Source of the DNA: Nitrospira_E sp052156535
Lineage (GTDB): Bacteria > Nitrospirota > Nitrospiria > Nitrospirales > UBA8639
Direction of reading: 5' to 3'
Length of the DNA: 64,000 nt
Assembly: GCF_052156535.1 (NCBI RefSeq)
Contig: NZ_JBQKUP010000035.1
Coordinates: 186,001-250,000 of the forward strand
Position numbers and translations under genes: made by a program. The notes beneath the pieces are model-generated. The model was not told the DNA's origin. It saw only the letters and a list, made by a program, of their open reading frames with translations, and searched no databases. Position 1 is the stretch's first letter; each line of letters begins with the position of its first letter. Below are positions 1-8,552 of the stretch, one piece after another.

Positions 1-1623
1 TATGATATCGGAGGGAGCAAGATGGTCAAAAACGTGCCGGTCTCCCCTGATGACCGAAACCGTTTTGCCATGAACGATGAGGAAATTCTGACGTTGGCCC
101 GATGGGGTTGCCTCATTGAAGACCATTACAGCGGAAAGAAAGGCCGAGCCTGTCCCATGGACATCGAATGGGCCAAAGACGGACAGACGGGTGAGCTGTT
201 TATTGTTCAAGCCCGGCCCGAAACGGTTCAGTCCAGAAAAGATCCCGATGTGATGGAAACCTATCACCTGACCAAGCGGGGACAGGTTCTCATTCAAGGC
301 CGGAGCGTGGGAGAGAAAATCGGTCAGGGCCCGGTTCGGGTAATCACCCATGTCCAACACCTTCAGGACTTTCGAGAAGGAGACGTGTTGGTTACGGACA
401 AAACCGATCCTGACTGGGAACCGATCATGAAAAAAGCGTCGGCCATCGTAACCAATCGAGGAGGACGGACCTGCCATGCGGCGATCGTCAGTCGGGAACT
501 CGGTCTTCCGGCCATCGTCGGGGCAGAGCGGGCGACCGACGCCCTCAAGAACGAGCAATCGGTGACGGTGTCTTGTGCGGAAGGTGACACCGGGTTCGTC
601 TATGAAGGCCGGCTCCCATTTGATGTCGAGCGGGTTTCTCTGAAAAATTTGGGTCATGCCCGCACCAAAGTCATGATGAATATCGGAAATCCTGAGGAAG
701 CCTTTTCGCTTTCCGGTATTCCCAATGACGGCGTCGGGTTGGCTCGCCAAGAATTTATTATCAGCACCTTCATAAAAATCCATCCCTTGGCGTTGCTGGA
801 GTATAGCCAAATAAAGGATGCCGGCGTGAAAGCTGAGATTGATCGTCTCACCACTGCGTATCCCGACAAAAAACAATACTTCATCGACAAACTCGCTCAA
901 GGGGTCGGCATGATCGGGGCAGCCTTTTACCCCAAAGACGTCATTGTCCGCATGAGCGACTTTAAGTCGAATGAATATGCGAATTTAATTGGCGGCAGGG
1001 CTTATGAACCGACAGAGGAGAACCCCATGCTCGGATTTCGTGGCGCGTCCCGCTACTACGATCCCCGTTACCGGGACGGCTTTGCCTTAGAATGTCAGGC
1101 CATGAAAAAAGTCAGGGAGGAGATGGGGCTCACCAACGTGAAGCTGATGATTCCCTTTTGCCGGACCGTTGAGGAAGGCAAAAAGGTTCTCGAGGAAATG
1201 GCCAAGCAGGGACTGAAACGTGGCGACAAGGACCTGGAAGTCTATGTGATGTGCGAAATTCCGAGTAACGTGATTCTAGCGGAAGAATTTGCCGGGATCT
1301 TCGATGGGTTTTCCATCGGCTCAAATGATTTGACACAGTTGGTGCTGGGCGTGGACCGGGATTCAGAAATCGTGGCCCATGTCTTTGATGAGCGTAACCC
1401 CGCAGTCAAAACATTCATTGCCCAGGTCATAAAGGCCGCGAAAACCAAAGGGCGGAAGATCGGCATCTGCGGTCAGGCCCCCAGTGACTATCCCGAGTTT
1501 GCGCAGTTCCTCGTGGAGCAGGGCATCGACAGCATCTCCCTGAATCCCGATGCCGTCCTCAAAACCACGGTCAAAATTCTGGAAATGGAACAGACTTTAG
1601 ATAAGAGTTCTGTAAGAACGTGA
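1..1623 (+). CDS. ppsA: Phosphoenolpyruvate synthase, 5'-truncated by window edge
   Basis: PEP synthase converts pyruvate, ATP and water to PEP, AMP and phosphate, the entry step of gluconeogenesis. The reading frame is open from base 1, so the start and most of the N-terminal ATP-grasp domain (roughly 265 residues by comparison with the ~790-residue E. coli enzyme) lie outside the window. Visible are the end of the ATP-binding domain (IVQARPETVQ), the swivelling phosphohistidine domain with the catalytic His in GGRTCHAAIVS, and the C-terminal PEP/pyruvate TIM barrel with GSNDLTQLVLGVDRD and the active-site Cys in GICGQAPSD. The internal ATG at 22 is only a Met codon, not a start. No downstream partner is close, and the gene ends at a TGA. 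Pyruvate phosphate dikinase is less likely because the ICGQAPSD end matches PpsA. Confidence 0.95.
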   Translation, partial: YDIGGSKMVKNVPVSPDDRNRFAMNDEEILTLARWGCLIEDHYSGKKGRACPMDIEWAKDGQTGELFIVQARPETVQSRKDPDVMETYHLTKRGQVLIQGRSVGEKIGQGPVRVITHVQHLQDFREGDVLVTDKTDPDWEPIMKKASAIVTNRGGRTCHAAIVSRELGLPAIVGAERATDALKNEQSVTVSCAEGDTGFVYEGRLPFDVERVSLKNLGHARTKVMMNIGNPEEAFSLSGIPNDGVGLARQEFIISTFIKIHPLALLEYSQIKDAGVKAEIDRLTTAYPDKKQYFIDKLAQGVGMIGAAFYPKDVIVRMSDFKSNEYANLIGGRAYEPTEENPMLGFRGASRYYDPRYRDGFALECQAMKKVREEMGLTNVKLMIPFCRTVEEGKKVLEEMAKQGLKRGDKDLEVYVMCEIPSNVILAEEFAGIFDGFSIGSNDLTQLVLGVDRDSEIVAHVFDERNPAVKTFIAQVIKAAKTKGRKIGICGQAPSDYPEFAQFLVEQGIDSISLNPDAVLKTTVKILEMEQTLDKSSVRT

Positions 1624-1829
1624 GGTCTTGTCCTTTACTATGATCCGTAAATTCCCGCCGGGATTCGCCTCATCGGTTCCATTCGGTCATCGTTGGGCTC
1701 GGCAGTTTTCCTCGAAGCGGATGATGGGCTTCGGTATTCGAACTTCCGGCATTATCCGAAAAAGTTAACCACGAACGGGGTTGCCACTCTCTCACGTACC
1801 CACTCAAAGAGAAAGGAGCCATAAACACC

Positions 1830-2144
1830 ATGTCGCATCCTGAATATATGACAATGACCGAGGCGTTAAAGGGATTAAGGAGCCGGGGCTATACCACCAA
1901 TTTTGCCTTTCTTCACCATGCCTTTTGTGCAGTCGAAAGCGGAAACACGTTCAAACCGGAAGAACTCACAATTCGTGAGCATCATCGGTTTGAAGGGGTC
2001 AGTGATCCCGATGATGAGTCGGTGGTGTATGCCGTCGAAACCCATGACGGTCTGCGAGGAACCATCGTCGATGCCTATGGCATTTACGCTAATTCCGAAC
2101 TTGAGGCATTTTTAGAAAAGGTCCACATGCGAGAAGAACGGTAA
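1830..2144 (+). CDS. Conserved small hypothetical protein
   Basis: A 104-residue soluble protein of unknown function. An AAAGGAG ribosome-binding site lies ten bases before the ATG. The sequence begins with a helix-like stretch (TEALKGLRSRGY) and carries an acidic middle (HHRFEGVSDPDDE) followed by VVYAVE and a DAYGIYANSE segment. This layout resembles small bacterial proteins that databases often label phosphoribosylpyrophosphate synthetase although they are far too short for that enzyme; I make the family link from memory, and the enzyme name should not be used. No signal peptide or membrane segment is visible. It stands alone between ppsA and oppositely oriented genes. Confidence 0.75.
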   Translation: MSHPEYMTMTEALKGLRSRGYTTNFAFLHHAFCAVESGNTFKPEELTIREHHRFEGVSDPDDESVVYAVETHDGLRGTIVDAYGIYANSELEAFLEKVHMREER

Positions 2145-2289
2145 CCGTTTGTGCGAGGAGAATGACCGGCCCATTCGAACTTCATTCGGGTGAATCGCTT
2201 GGACTTCCGCTGTTCCACTCAGGGTCATTCCTATCTGCACCAGTCTCTCACAGACCATTCCGGTTTTTTTTGTAGATGATGCCTCCCTT

Positions 2290-2529
2290 TCAGCCCGGAC
2301 AGCGGATCTTTTTTTCACTCGAATGAGTGACGCAATGGACCATAGGGAATATGACATTCTGACATTCAAAACATCTCCATTGCTGATGCAGGATTAGCAC
2401 GCATTGGGACTGTGCACCACAACAGGACCGACTTAGGATGGTTGCCCTTCTCAGGAGTGTCAACTCACGTTGACAAAGGGATCGGTCATCTATTTCCAGA
2501 CTTGTCCAGGAGGAGCCATTCAGACTCAT
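2290..2529 (-). CDS. Short zinc-ribbon-like ORF, possibly truncated by an in-frame TGA
   Basis: This 79-residue ORF overlaps the stop of the upstream cupin gene in a TAATG junction, the arrangement expected for translational coupling. Its second half looks like a zinc ribbon: WRCFEC, then IFPMV, then KKIRCPG at the very end. A ribbon normally ends in CPxC, and the next codon is TGA where a Cys (TGC or TGT) would fit. The frame stays open past the TGA to 2248 with KGGIIYKKN. The N-terminal half shows no recognisable feature. Either the protein has lost its last ligand by a nonsense change or the short form is real. Function unknown. Confidence 0.4.
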   Translation of the reverse strand: MSLNGSSWTSLEIDDRSLCQRELTLLRRATILSRSCCGAQSQCVLILHQQWRCFECQNVIFPMVHCVTHSSEKKIRCPG

Positions 2530-2852
2530 TAGGCGACGGGATCGTATATCATTAAGATTGTCACTCCATTCTCCGTAGTCATCGGAGGGATATCAATGTG
2601 CGCAGGTATCATTCGATAACAGCCCTGGCCAAAAAGCTTGCCATCCGATTCATACTGCCCCTGCAGGATATAATGTTGGACGATCCCGCGATGCCCGTGG
2701 GGGATAATCTCGCCTCCAGGTGGAATTCGTACGAGCATGGCTCTGGCTCCCGTCGATGGATCATCACGCAACATTTTTCCGTCGGCCGGACCAGGAAATC
2801 CCCGAATTTCGGCCCAATTGATGTAATCAGTATGATGAATGATTTCTTCCAT
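2529..2852 (-). CDS. Small cupin-domain protein
   Basis: A 107-residue single-domain cupin. The conserved metal-binding cupin box is visible as PPGGEIIPHGHRG with a downstream HYILQGQY strand, and a second half with GQGCYRMIPAHIDIPP; His residues in PHGH are likely metal ligands. Proteins of this size resemble the ChrR-like or anti-sigma cupin group, but no zinc anti-sigma domain is attached, so the substrate is unknown. A GGAGGG ribosome-binding site precedes the ATG by seven bases. The stop overlaps the start of the zinc-ribbon ORF, so the two are probably co-translated. Confidence 0.8.
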   Translation of the reverse strand: MEEIIHHTDYINWAEIRGFPGPADGKMLRDDPSTGARAMLVRIPPGGEIIPHGHRGIVQHYILQGQYESDGKLFGQGCYRMIPAHIDIPPMTTENGVTILMIYDPVA

Positions 2853-3234
2853 AAATGACCCTCCACAATATTTTTTTCATCTTCTATGAAATAAACTTAC
2901 CCGGATACCCCCAGAATTCTGTCAATCTCATCTCTGTCCATCCTTCCGGCTCTGGCCCCGGTATCCCGGGGAGGTGGAATCGTTTTCCGAATACTATCCG
3001 AAGTCGAATTTATCGTCGAAGCCGATTGCCTGAGCCCCAAGGTCGCCGGGAGATAGGGGTTTCTCCCTCTCCATCAATCGGACCTGGAATACAGCGACAC
3101 ATGCGATAGCCCATGGCCATCTTCTATTCTACAAGAAACTCTGCGCCTTAGCTCAACTCCGGCCGGCCCTATAAGAGATCATGGCGAGTGATATTGGACG
3201 CGATTCCCACCAGCTCATTCAATTTTTCCCTGGT
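2853..3234. other. Intergenic region without a supported gene
   Basis: About 380 bases between the cupin start and the first copy of the 146-bp palindromic repeat. Frames open on both strands are short, have skewed Pro/Arg/Ser composition and lack ribosome-binding sites. It must hold the cupin promoter on the minus strand, but I see no clear promoter hexamers. Confidence 0.5.
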
Positions 3235-3380
3235 GGGTCTGTTCAAAAAAGTCCGTCCAGTCCTGCCCTGAGTCATGCCGAAGGGAAGGCCGCAGCCGTT
3301 TTTACGCGCGGAGCGTACGCGTAGTACGTGAGCACGGAAAAATGGCGAGAACGCCGCTGGCGGCTTTTTTCAACAGACCC
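3235..3380 (-). repeat. MITE-like palindromic repeat, family 1, copy 1
   Basis: A 146-bp element bounded by near-perfect 17-bp inverted ends (GGGTCTGTTCAAAAAAG on the left, complement with one mismatch on the right). The interior has the recognisable blocks GGCCGCAGCCG, a GTACG-rich centre, GTGAGCACGG and GAACGCCGCTGGCGGC. Two further copies lie at 35433 and 44055 in the opposite orientation. No transposase gene and no obvious target duplication flank it. It is non-autonomous in appearance and could fold into a long hairpin if transcribed. Confidence 0.85.
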
Positions 3381-3449
3381 TTAATCGGCTTCGCTTGCCT
3401 CCGGTACAGTAGGGGCACCTAAGCGTATTAGCACCGCCGACGTACTCAC

Positions 3450-5483
3450 CTAAATAAAATCGCGGGGAATGGTGGTATCCCAGCTTTGGCAGTAGACGCG
3501 CTTATCCCCTTCGTAGGCATCCAGGTCGGCGAGAAGATGAAAGTGGGTGGGAGAAGAAGTGAGGATAGTGCGGGTGATAGTCTTGACTGCCCAGTCTTTC
3601 CGTTTGAACCCACGGACACACCAGGTCTCCCCTTTCACGGATGAGAAATCATCCGCCTGATAGGTATACGTTTCGACCGTTTTGTTTTGTACCTCCAGGT
3701 CAATATCATCCAGACGGTAAACGCCTTTGTCGTTGATGACTTCCAAGGTCGATTTATCCTTTGCCAAATCCCGAATGACTCGCCAATTGTGATGTTCCGG
3801 TTCGATTAGGGTCTTCGCAAGAGGCCGAGCACCTTCCGGGACTTCAAAGGCAGGAAGTTGTGCATCCAATTTTTCCGACTGCCGTATGGGTAAAGACACA
3901 CTACTGGCCCCGGTATAGATGGTGAGCCGGACAGGTTCGGGAGGTGGCCAGGCCAGAGGCCAGTACGATGTGGATAGCGAGAGGCGCAGACGGTGCCCTT
4001 TCGGAAAAACTTGTGCGACGTGGTTGAGCTGCACCCGAACCCGATACCGTTCCTCCGGCTTCACGTACTCGGGATGTTCACTGCTGTTTCGATGCGTCAG
4101 ATTGAGCAACCCGTAGGTCACCCGGGTCGCCCTATCATCCTCTGCCACATCGGACAGACGCACGGCCACCATAGCAATGGGTGTATTGGCCTGCAGATCA
4201 AGCTCTACCACAGGCGCCCCCAGGATCTCTATGGTCTCTTCAAGAAAGGCACTGTCAAACACCAGAGCCCCCCCATCTTCTTCCCGTTGATCATGGGCCA
4301 AGTCTGGGCCAGCCGCATAGGAACACCATTTTCCGGCGAATAATCCCACACTCAGCGGAGACTGAATCCTGAGAGGATTCTCCGGAACAGGCTCATCAGG
4401 CTCTCCTATTCTCCCAACCGCCAGAGGATATTTTCGAGGAAGAATGGAAGGGGAAGGCCAGGTAGGCTCGCCAATCCAGCGTCCAGGTCGCTCATCATAA
4501 TAGGTCGTGGGAGGAACGCTTTCCTGCATCCAAACCCGCAGCATCGGCTCCTCCATCATGCCCGTTTCAATCTCTTTCAGCCATTGATCCCACCAGCGTA
4601 AGGACTCCTGAAGGAATCCGATGGCAGGACCCGGTATTCCCAAATGGGGATATTTGTGGCTCCATGGACCAATCAGGCCTCTTCGCGGAACTTTCAGACC
4701 AGCTAACAGCCGAAACACCGCATTGGAATATCCGTCCGCCCACCCGCTGACGGCCATCACCGGACAGGTGATCGCCGAAAAATCTTCACAAATCGATCCC
4801 TGCTTCCAGTAGTCATCGCGCCGCTGATGTCGCAGCCAGGTCTCCAGCCAGAGGCCGCTCCCCTTGAGCCGCTCCATCCAGAGTTCTCTCCACCGTTCTC
4901 CGGCCACTACCGGATCGGGTGGGCAGGCATTATAGGCGAACATCGTAGACGCCCAGGACAAATTATCTCCCAAAAGACACCCGCCCATATGATGAATGTC
5001 ATCGGCATAGCGATCATCGGTGGAACATACGGTAATAATGGCTTTCAGTTCCGGCGGGCGATAAGCAGCAATCTGCAACCCATTGAATCCGCCCCAGGAA
5101 ATTCCCATCATGCCTACAGCCCCCGTGCACCATGGTTGTTGAGCGATCCATCGGATTACTTCTATGCCATCCAGCTGTTCCTGCTCCAAATACTCGTCGG
5201 TCAACACCCCTTCGGAGTCCCCGCTTCCCCGCAAATCCACGCGCACGCAAGCATAGCCATGGCCAGCAAAATACGGATGGGTAATGGAATCGCGATAAGC
5301 CGTCCCATCACGTTTCCGATAGGGGATATATTCCAAAATCCCGGGCACCGGTTTCTCCTCGGCACTCTCCGGCAGCCAGATGCGCGCCGCCAGGCGAACC
5401 CCATCCGGCATGGGAATCCAGGTGTTTTCAATCTCACGAATTTGACAGAGGAAGGACGTGACGGTTTTCAACGCGACAGTCAT
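3450..5483 (-). CDS. CocE/NonD family hydrolase (X-Pro dipeptidyl-peptidase S15 type)
   Basis: A 677-residue alpha/beta hydrolase of the CocE/S15 group, which cleaves ester or X-Pro amide bonds. The N-terminal domain begins with the typical IPMPDGVRLAARIWLP strand; the nucleophile is Ser129 in GISWGG, the likely acid is Asp250 in SGWADGY and the likely base is His276 in GPWSHKYPH. A beta-sandwich domain follows (about 330-560), then a C-terminal extension of about 115 residues beyond the usual ~560-residue length. No signal peptide is seen, so it is probably cytoplasmic. It lies 32 bp after the ATP-grasp gene and is probably co-transcribed with it. The start is uncertain: the only good Shine-Dalgarno sequence is about 27 bases upstream. 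Substrate unknown. Confidence 0.9.
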   Translation of the reverse strand: MTVALKTVTSFLCQIREIENTWIPMPDGVRLAARIWLPESAEEKPVPGILEYIPYRKRDGTAYRDSITHPYFAGHGYACVRVDLRGSGDSEGVLTDEYLEQEQLDGIEVIRWIAQQPWCTGAVGMMGISWGGFNGLQIAAYRPPELKAIITVCSTDDRYADDIHHMGGCLLGDNLSWASTMFAYNACPPDPVVAGERWRELWMERLKGSGLWLETWLRHQRRDDYWKQGSICEDFSAITCPVMAVSGWADGYSNAVFRLLAGLKVPRRGLIGPWSHKYPHLGIPGPAIGFLQESLRWWDQWLKEIETGMMEEPMLRVWMQESVPPTTYYDERPGRWIGEPTWPSPSILPRKYPLAVGRIGEPDEPVPENPLRIQSPLSVGLFAGKWCSYAAGPDLAHDQREEDGGALVFDSAFLEETIEILGAPVVELDLQANTPIAMVAVRLSDVAEDDRATRVTYGLLNLTHRNSSEHPEYVKPEERYRVRVQLNHVAQVFPKGHRLRLSLSTSYWPLAWPPPEPVRLTIYTGASSVSLPIRQSEKLDAQLPAFEVPEGARPLAKTLIEPEHHNWRVIRDLAKDKSTLEVINDKGVYRLDDIDLEVQNKTVETYTYQADDFSSVKGETWCVRGFKRKDWAVKTITRTILTSSPTHFHLLADLDAYEGDKRVYCQSWDTTIPRDFI

Positions 5484-5515
5484 GGAGGATCAAAGGAGGC
5501 GGTTGTGCCTCCAAC

Positions 5516-6793
5516 CTAAGAGGGAGAATATTCGAATTTCAAATATTCCTGACATGTTCGAGAACGCTCCAGGAGCTCATGCTCATTCGCTGCCCCCAGA
5601 CAGACATAGCCTAATTCATAACTATAGCTTTCCTGGTTGGGCAACTCTGACAGTCGCATCCCTTCCTTTACATGAATATTGACGAGGGTCCCGGGAAACC
5701 GCTCTTTCACCAGTTGAATCTCTTTTTCACCCGGAACATGCTTCAGGACCGCATCTTCATGAGCCCGAAGAAAAATTTTCCCCGCACACCCCCACTCCCC
5801 CTGCCTATGCGGAAATTCAGGTCTCTTACCAAGTGCCAGATCAATCATGACCTCATGATGAGATGCGCCGTCGACTTTTCGAAAAACATCGCAATGCGAT
5901 TGAGAGATACGAGGATTGATTTCCAGCAGCCAGGTACGGTCATGGGGTTCATCGTAAAAGAACTCCATGTTGAAGGGAGCCTGGTCATACTTTAGATGTG
6001 TCATAATTTTTTGAGCGACGTGCACCATTCGGTTTTGTATACGTTTGGGCAATTGCGAGGGATATTGGTATCGGGCAAATGTGGAGCGATTGGACTCCCT
6101 GATGGAATCAATCACACCATAGACCTCGACTTCCCCCTGATACACATATCCTTCAAGCGTGCATTGCCGTCCTGAAACAATGGATTCAGCGATACACCAG
6201 TCCCCACCAATACCCGCAACAGATAGAGGCAAAACAACCTGGTCGAGAAAATAATTGAAGGGCTCGGCAAAATGGGAAATTTTTTGCTGAATGATCTCAA
6301 TGGCTTTCACAAATTCCTTGTCATTATGAATACGGAATCCCAATTGCGAGGCAAACGCTTTAACCGGCTTCATCCAATATGGAAAAGCCAAATCGACCAT
6401 GGACCGTGGATTGGTCTCAAACGGGTTGACCGCACAGAACTTCGGGATATCCGTGAGTACCTGCTGTTGCTCCACCCGGCTCCAATACTTGTGTTCACAT
6501 TTCAAGACACTCTCAAAGGTCGGACCCGGCAACCTCATCTTCTGATTCAGAAACGGGACGAGGCAGGTCGTGGGGAAATCCCAATATCCCACGATCCCAT
6601 CAATGGTCCCCGTAAACTGTTTCAGCTTTTTTTCGGCTGTTCCAAGCAATTCATCGGGATCGTAGTGTTCCCGCCTCTTCACCTCCTGAACCGATAGCAG
6701 GGAATGAAATTCATAGGATTTGTTCAACCCGATCGGCTTGAGCAGGGCCAGGTTAAACTCATCCAGCCCGATCACAAAAATATTTTTGGACAT
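5516..6793 (-). CDS. ATP-grasp domain protein, putative carboxylate ligase
   Basis: A 425-residue protein of the carbamoyl-phosphate-synthetase/biotin-carboxylase-like ATP-grasp superfamily, whose members join a carboxylate to an amine or thiol through an acyl phosphate. An N-terminal pre-ATP domain starts with NIFVIGLDEFNLALL; ESVLKCEHKYWSR opens the ATP-grasp fold; the Mg-binding signature is LLEINPRISQSH. I chose the ATG giving MSKNIFVIG because GGAAAG sits seven bases upstream; an in-frame GTG at 6814 gives seven more residues. It precedes the CocE hydrolase by 32 bp, suggesting a ligase/hydrolase pair. Substrates cannot be read from the sequence. Confidence 0.85.
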   Translation of the reverse strand: MSKNIFVIGLDEFNLALLKPIGLNKSYEFHSLLSVQEVKRREHYDPDELLGTAEKKLKQFTGTIDGIVGYWDFPTTCLVPFLNQKMRLPGPTFESVLKCEHKYWSRVEQQQVLTDIPKFCAVNPFETNPRSMVDLAFPYWMKPVKAFASQLGFRIHNDKEFVKAIEIIQQKISHFAEPFNYFLDQVVLPLSVAGIGGDWCIAESIVSGRQCTLEGYVYQGEVEVYGVIDSIRESNRSTFARYQYPSQLPKRIQNRMVHVAQKIMTHLKYDQAPFNMEFFYDEPHDRTWLLEINPRISQSHCDVFRKVDGASHHEVMIDLALGKRPEFPHRQGEWGCAGKIFLRAHEDAVLKHVPGEKEIQLVKERFPGTLVNIHVKEGMRLSELPNQESYSYELGYVCLGAANEHELLERSRTCQEYLKFEYSPS

Positions 6794-7034
6794 CGACATT
6801 CTTTCCGGGAGCACATTATAGGGTTAATAGCAAACAGGGCGTTGGAACACCGATCGCTCTTTCCCCCAGCGAAACTCAAAAGGTCCTTTAACCTGATACA
6901 GCCAGATATTTCATGGGGCTGGTGTCCAATAGTACCTAATTTTTCAGGCGTGTTGCCATCAGTCCAGACCCATCCCACCAGAGAGTACCCTTGAACCATC
7001 CGAAATACTTTCAAATGCCTTGCAAAGGCACTTT

Positions 7035-7081
7035 TAAGTAACTACTTTACTTTAGTAACTAGTTACTTATCTTAACTTACA
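7035..7081 (+). promoter_or_regulatory. Probable HxlR-family operator, copy A
   Basis: A dense array of inverted half-sites: AAGTA-AC-TACTT, then TACT-N7-AGTA (7043-7057), then the perfect 14-bp palindrome AGTAACTAGTTACT (7054-7067). A closely matching 47-bp block sits at 9002-9048 beside an HxlR-type regulator gene. TACT-N7-AGTA is the box known for the HxlR-family repressors YodB and CatR of Bacillus. It lies 47 bases upstream of the first zinc-ribbon gene. Confidence 0.75.
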
Positions 7082-7103
7082 AGAAGGCCGTGGTAAAAAT
7101 GGT

Positions 7104-7109
7104 TATAAT
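7104..7109 (+). promoter_or_regulatory. Probable -10 box of the zinc-ribbon gene
   Basis: A perfect TATAAT hexamer lies 18 bases before the ATG at 7128 and just downstream of the palindromic operator, so a repressor bound there would cover the -35 region. No good -35 hexamer is visible at 17 bp spacing, as expected for a promoter needing an activator or relying on a TG-like extension (TGGT precedes it). Confidence 0.5.
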
Positions 7110-7127
7110 TTAACTGAAGGTGACAAA

Positions 7128-7316
7128 ATGGGAGAATGCGAACGCTGCAAAGGATTCATGGTGAGAGACAGTATTTTTAACGTAGACGGACAATTTTTAG
7201 AAATTGAAATGGGAAGATGCCTCAATTGCGGCCATGTCGTTGATCTCACTCTTCTGAAAACCCGTCAAGTGGAAAAGAGTCGCGTGCCAGCTAAGCAAGA
7301 AGAGGTCCTGGTCTAA
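7128..7316 (+). CDS. Small zinc-ribbon protein, paralogue A
   Basis: A 62-residue protein with two Cys pairs, CERC near the N terminus and CLNC about 32 residues later, spaced as in a zinc ribbon, with the sequence VRDSIFNVDGQFLEIE between them. The protein at 9097 shares this core (CQRC, VRDSIYNLDGQF, RCLNCG), so the two are paralogues. Size and lack of any other domain suggest a metal-binding or protein-docking module rather than an enzyme; function unknown. GAAGG lies eight bases before the ATG. Expression is probably controlled through the palindromic array at 7035, shared with the second paralogue. Confidence 0.8.
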   Translation: MGECERCKGFMVRDSIFNVDGQFLEIEMGRCLNCGHVVDLTLLKTRQVEKSRVPAKQEEVLV

Positions 7317-7373
7317 ACACCTTATTTGTATCGATTCGATTTGGTCTCATGAAAACAGGAAAGGGAATTGCCG

Positions 7374-7520
7374 ATGGCAGAAATTTTCGGAGAACTTAAC
7401 TTTCAGTACTTTCTCATGGGCATGATCCTGGCCGGATTCTATAGCGGACAGTGCTTGGCAGCCAGGATGATCCCGTTATTCAGGCGGAGACTGACGCAAC
7501 ATCCCAATGGATGCCGGTGA
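7374..7520 (+). CDS. Possible 48-residue membrane protein
   Basis: An ATG with a good AGGAAAGGG site eight bases upstream opens a 48-codon frame with a hydrophobic core (QYFLMGMILAGFY) and a basic C-terminal tail (FRRRLTQ), the layout of a small single-span membrane protein. A second frame overlapping it, 7451-7588 from a GTG, encodes a plausible soluble peptide (ISVPKNIALHEFDQEGKF), so one of the two may be the real product or both may be remnants of a gene broken by a frameshift. Function unknown. Confidence 0.35.
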   Translation: MAEIFGELNFQYFLMGMILAGFYSGQCLAARMIPLFRRRLTQHPNGCR

Positions 7521-7627
7521 TTAGTGTGCCTAAAAACATCGCCCTTCATGAATTCGACCAAGAAGGAAAATTCATGTATTTTGGGTAAATCAATTTCTGC
7601 AGGAATCTGCCCGCTAAAAGGGAGGGA

Positions 7628-8125
7628 ATGATGAACATGATTCGTCCGACTATCCAACATAGAATCCACCGGCTCGGCGGACTACTTGCTCACATTGGCC
7701 AGGGGGCGATGGTGAGCATGATCTTGGCTTTCTCGTTGGGAACCCCCTATCTGCTTCATGCTGAAACCGCTCCTCAGGCCATGACCAAAGAACAGGCCAT
7801 AAAATTGGGAGAAGACTTCGGCATCATCGTCGGAGAAGTGGACGAAGAAATACGGGATTTTCTGGGCTTAGAGCGCGCAAAAGGCGTGGTCGTCTTTGAG
7901 GTGATCGGGGGAAAACCTGCGGCCCTTGCCGGCATAAAACCCCGGGCACTTATCAAGGAAATCAATTCTGTCGAGGTGACCACCCTGGAGGATTTCGGCC
8001 TGGCTCTGCAGGACGCGTTGCCCACAGAAAATTTTTCCGTGGCAACCTATGAACCGTCTGACCCCGACAACCAGGGCATCAGCGGCGGAATTAACTTTCA
8101 CTTTGTCCGAGTTGAAAAAAGTTAA
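7628..8125 (+). CDS. Secreted PDZ-domain protein
   Basis: A 165-residue protein with an N-terminal hydrophobic export segment (MVSMILAFSLGTPYLLHAE, probable cleavage after HA) followed by a single PDZ domain: GVVVFEVIGGKPAALAGIKP is the carboxylate-binding region and IKEINSVEVTTLEDF the following strand and helix. Such stand-alone periplasmic PDZ proteins bind C termini of partners or act as adaptors for envelope proteases; no protease domain is present here. AGGGAGGG directly precedes an ATG-ATG-AAC-ATG cluster, so the exact start could be one of three Met codons. It follows the zinc-ribbon/operator unit and may be co-expressed with it. Confidence 0.8.
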   Translation: MMNMIRPTIQHRIHRLGGLLAHIGQGAMVSMILAFSLGTPYLLHAETAPQAMTKEQAIKLGEDFGIIVGEVDEEIRDFLGLERAKGVVVFEVIGGKPAALAGIKPRALIKEINSVEVTTLEDFGLALQDALPTENFSVATYEPSDPDNQGISGGINFHFVRVEKS

Positions 8126-8552
8126 ACCGGCTAGCGTTCATTTCCGAAATCGGGAGCGGACTTTACACTTCAAAAACCGAAGTTGGCGGGATTGTTAAAA
8201 CAAGAGAAGTACCTTCCTATCCAGATTCCTTCATTTCTCTCCCTTTCGACTTAATCGGCTGCAGTCCTTTTTCGTCCGGGAGAATCCTCAGCTCAGGAAA
8301 ATTTCCCGCGAAAGCTGTTCGAGTCTGGCCGAACATGCATTCCCTCCATTGGCGGTAGATCACCTTTCCACGACAGTCAAAGCCCCGGACGATATAACGC
8401 AATCCTTCCAGCAATTGATTGGGTGAGGAGGATTACTGGGCAAATGACTTTCAGACTGATTTAACGAAGAGTTGTCTCACATTCCCGTGGGAAATTCCCA
8501 TGTCCCGTTGAATGCCAAGACCAAAACAATCTTTGGCGAAAACCATGTTCAC

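Noticed and set aside
2290..2292. In-frame TGA as a selenocysteine codon
   Set aside because: The sequence after the TGA shows no convincing SECIS hairpin and no selenoprotein machinery is in the window; nonsense mutation or a natural end is simpler.
4827..5519. 230-codon plus-strand frame
   Set aside because: It is fully antisense to the CocE hydrolase, whose catalytic motifs fix the coding strand.
8217..8414. Minus-strand frame reading LEGLRYIVRGFDCRGKVIY and KSKGREMKESG
   Set aside because: The composition is protein-like, but it has only a TTG start, no ribosome-binding site and no recognisable family; it may be a gene remnant, and I cannot support it as a gene.
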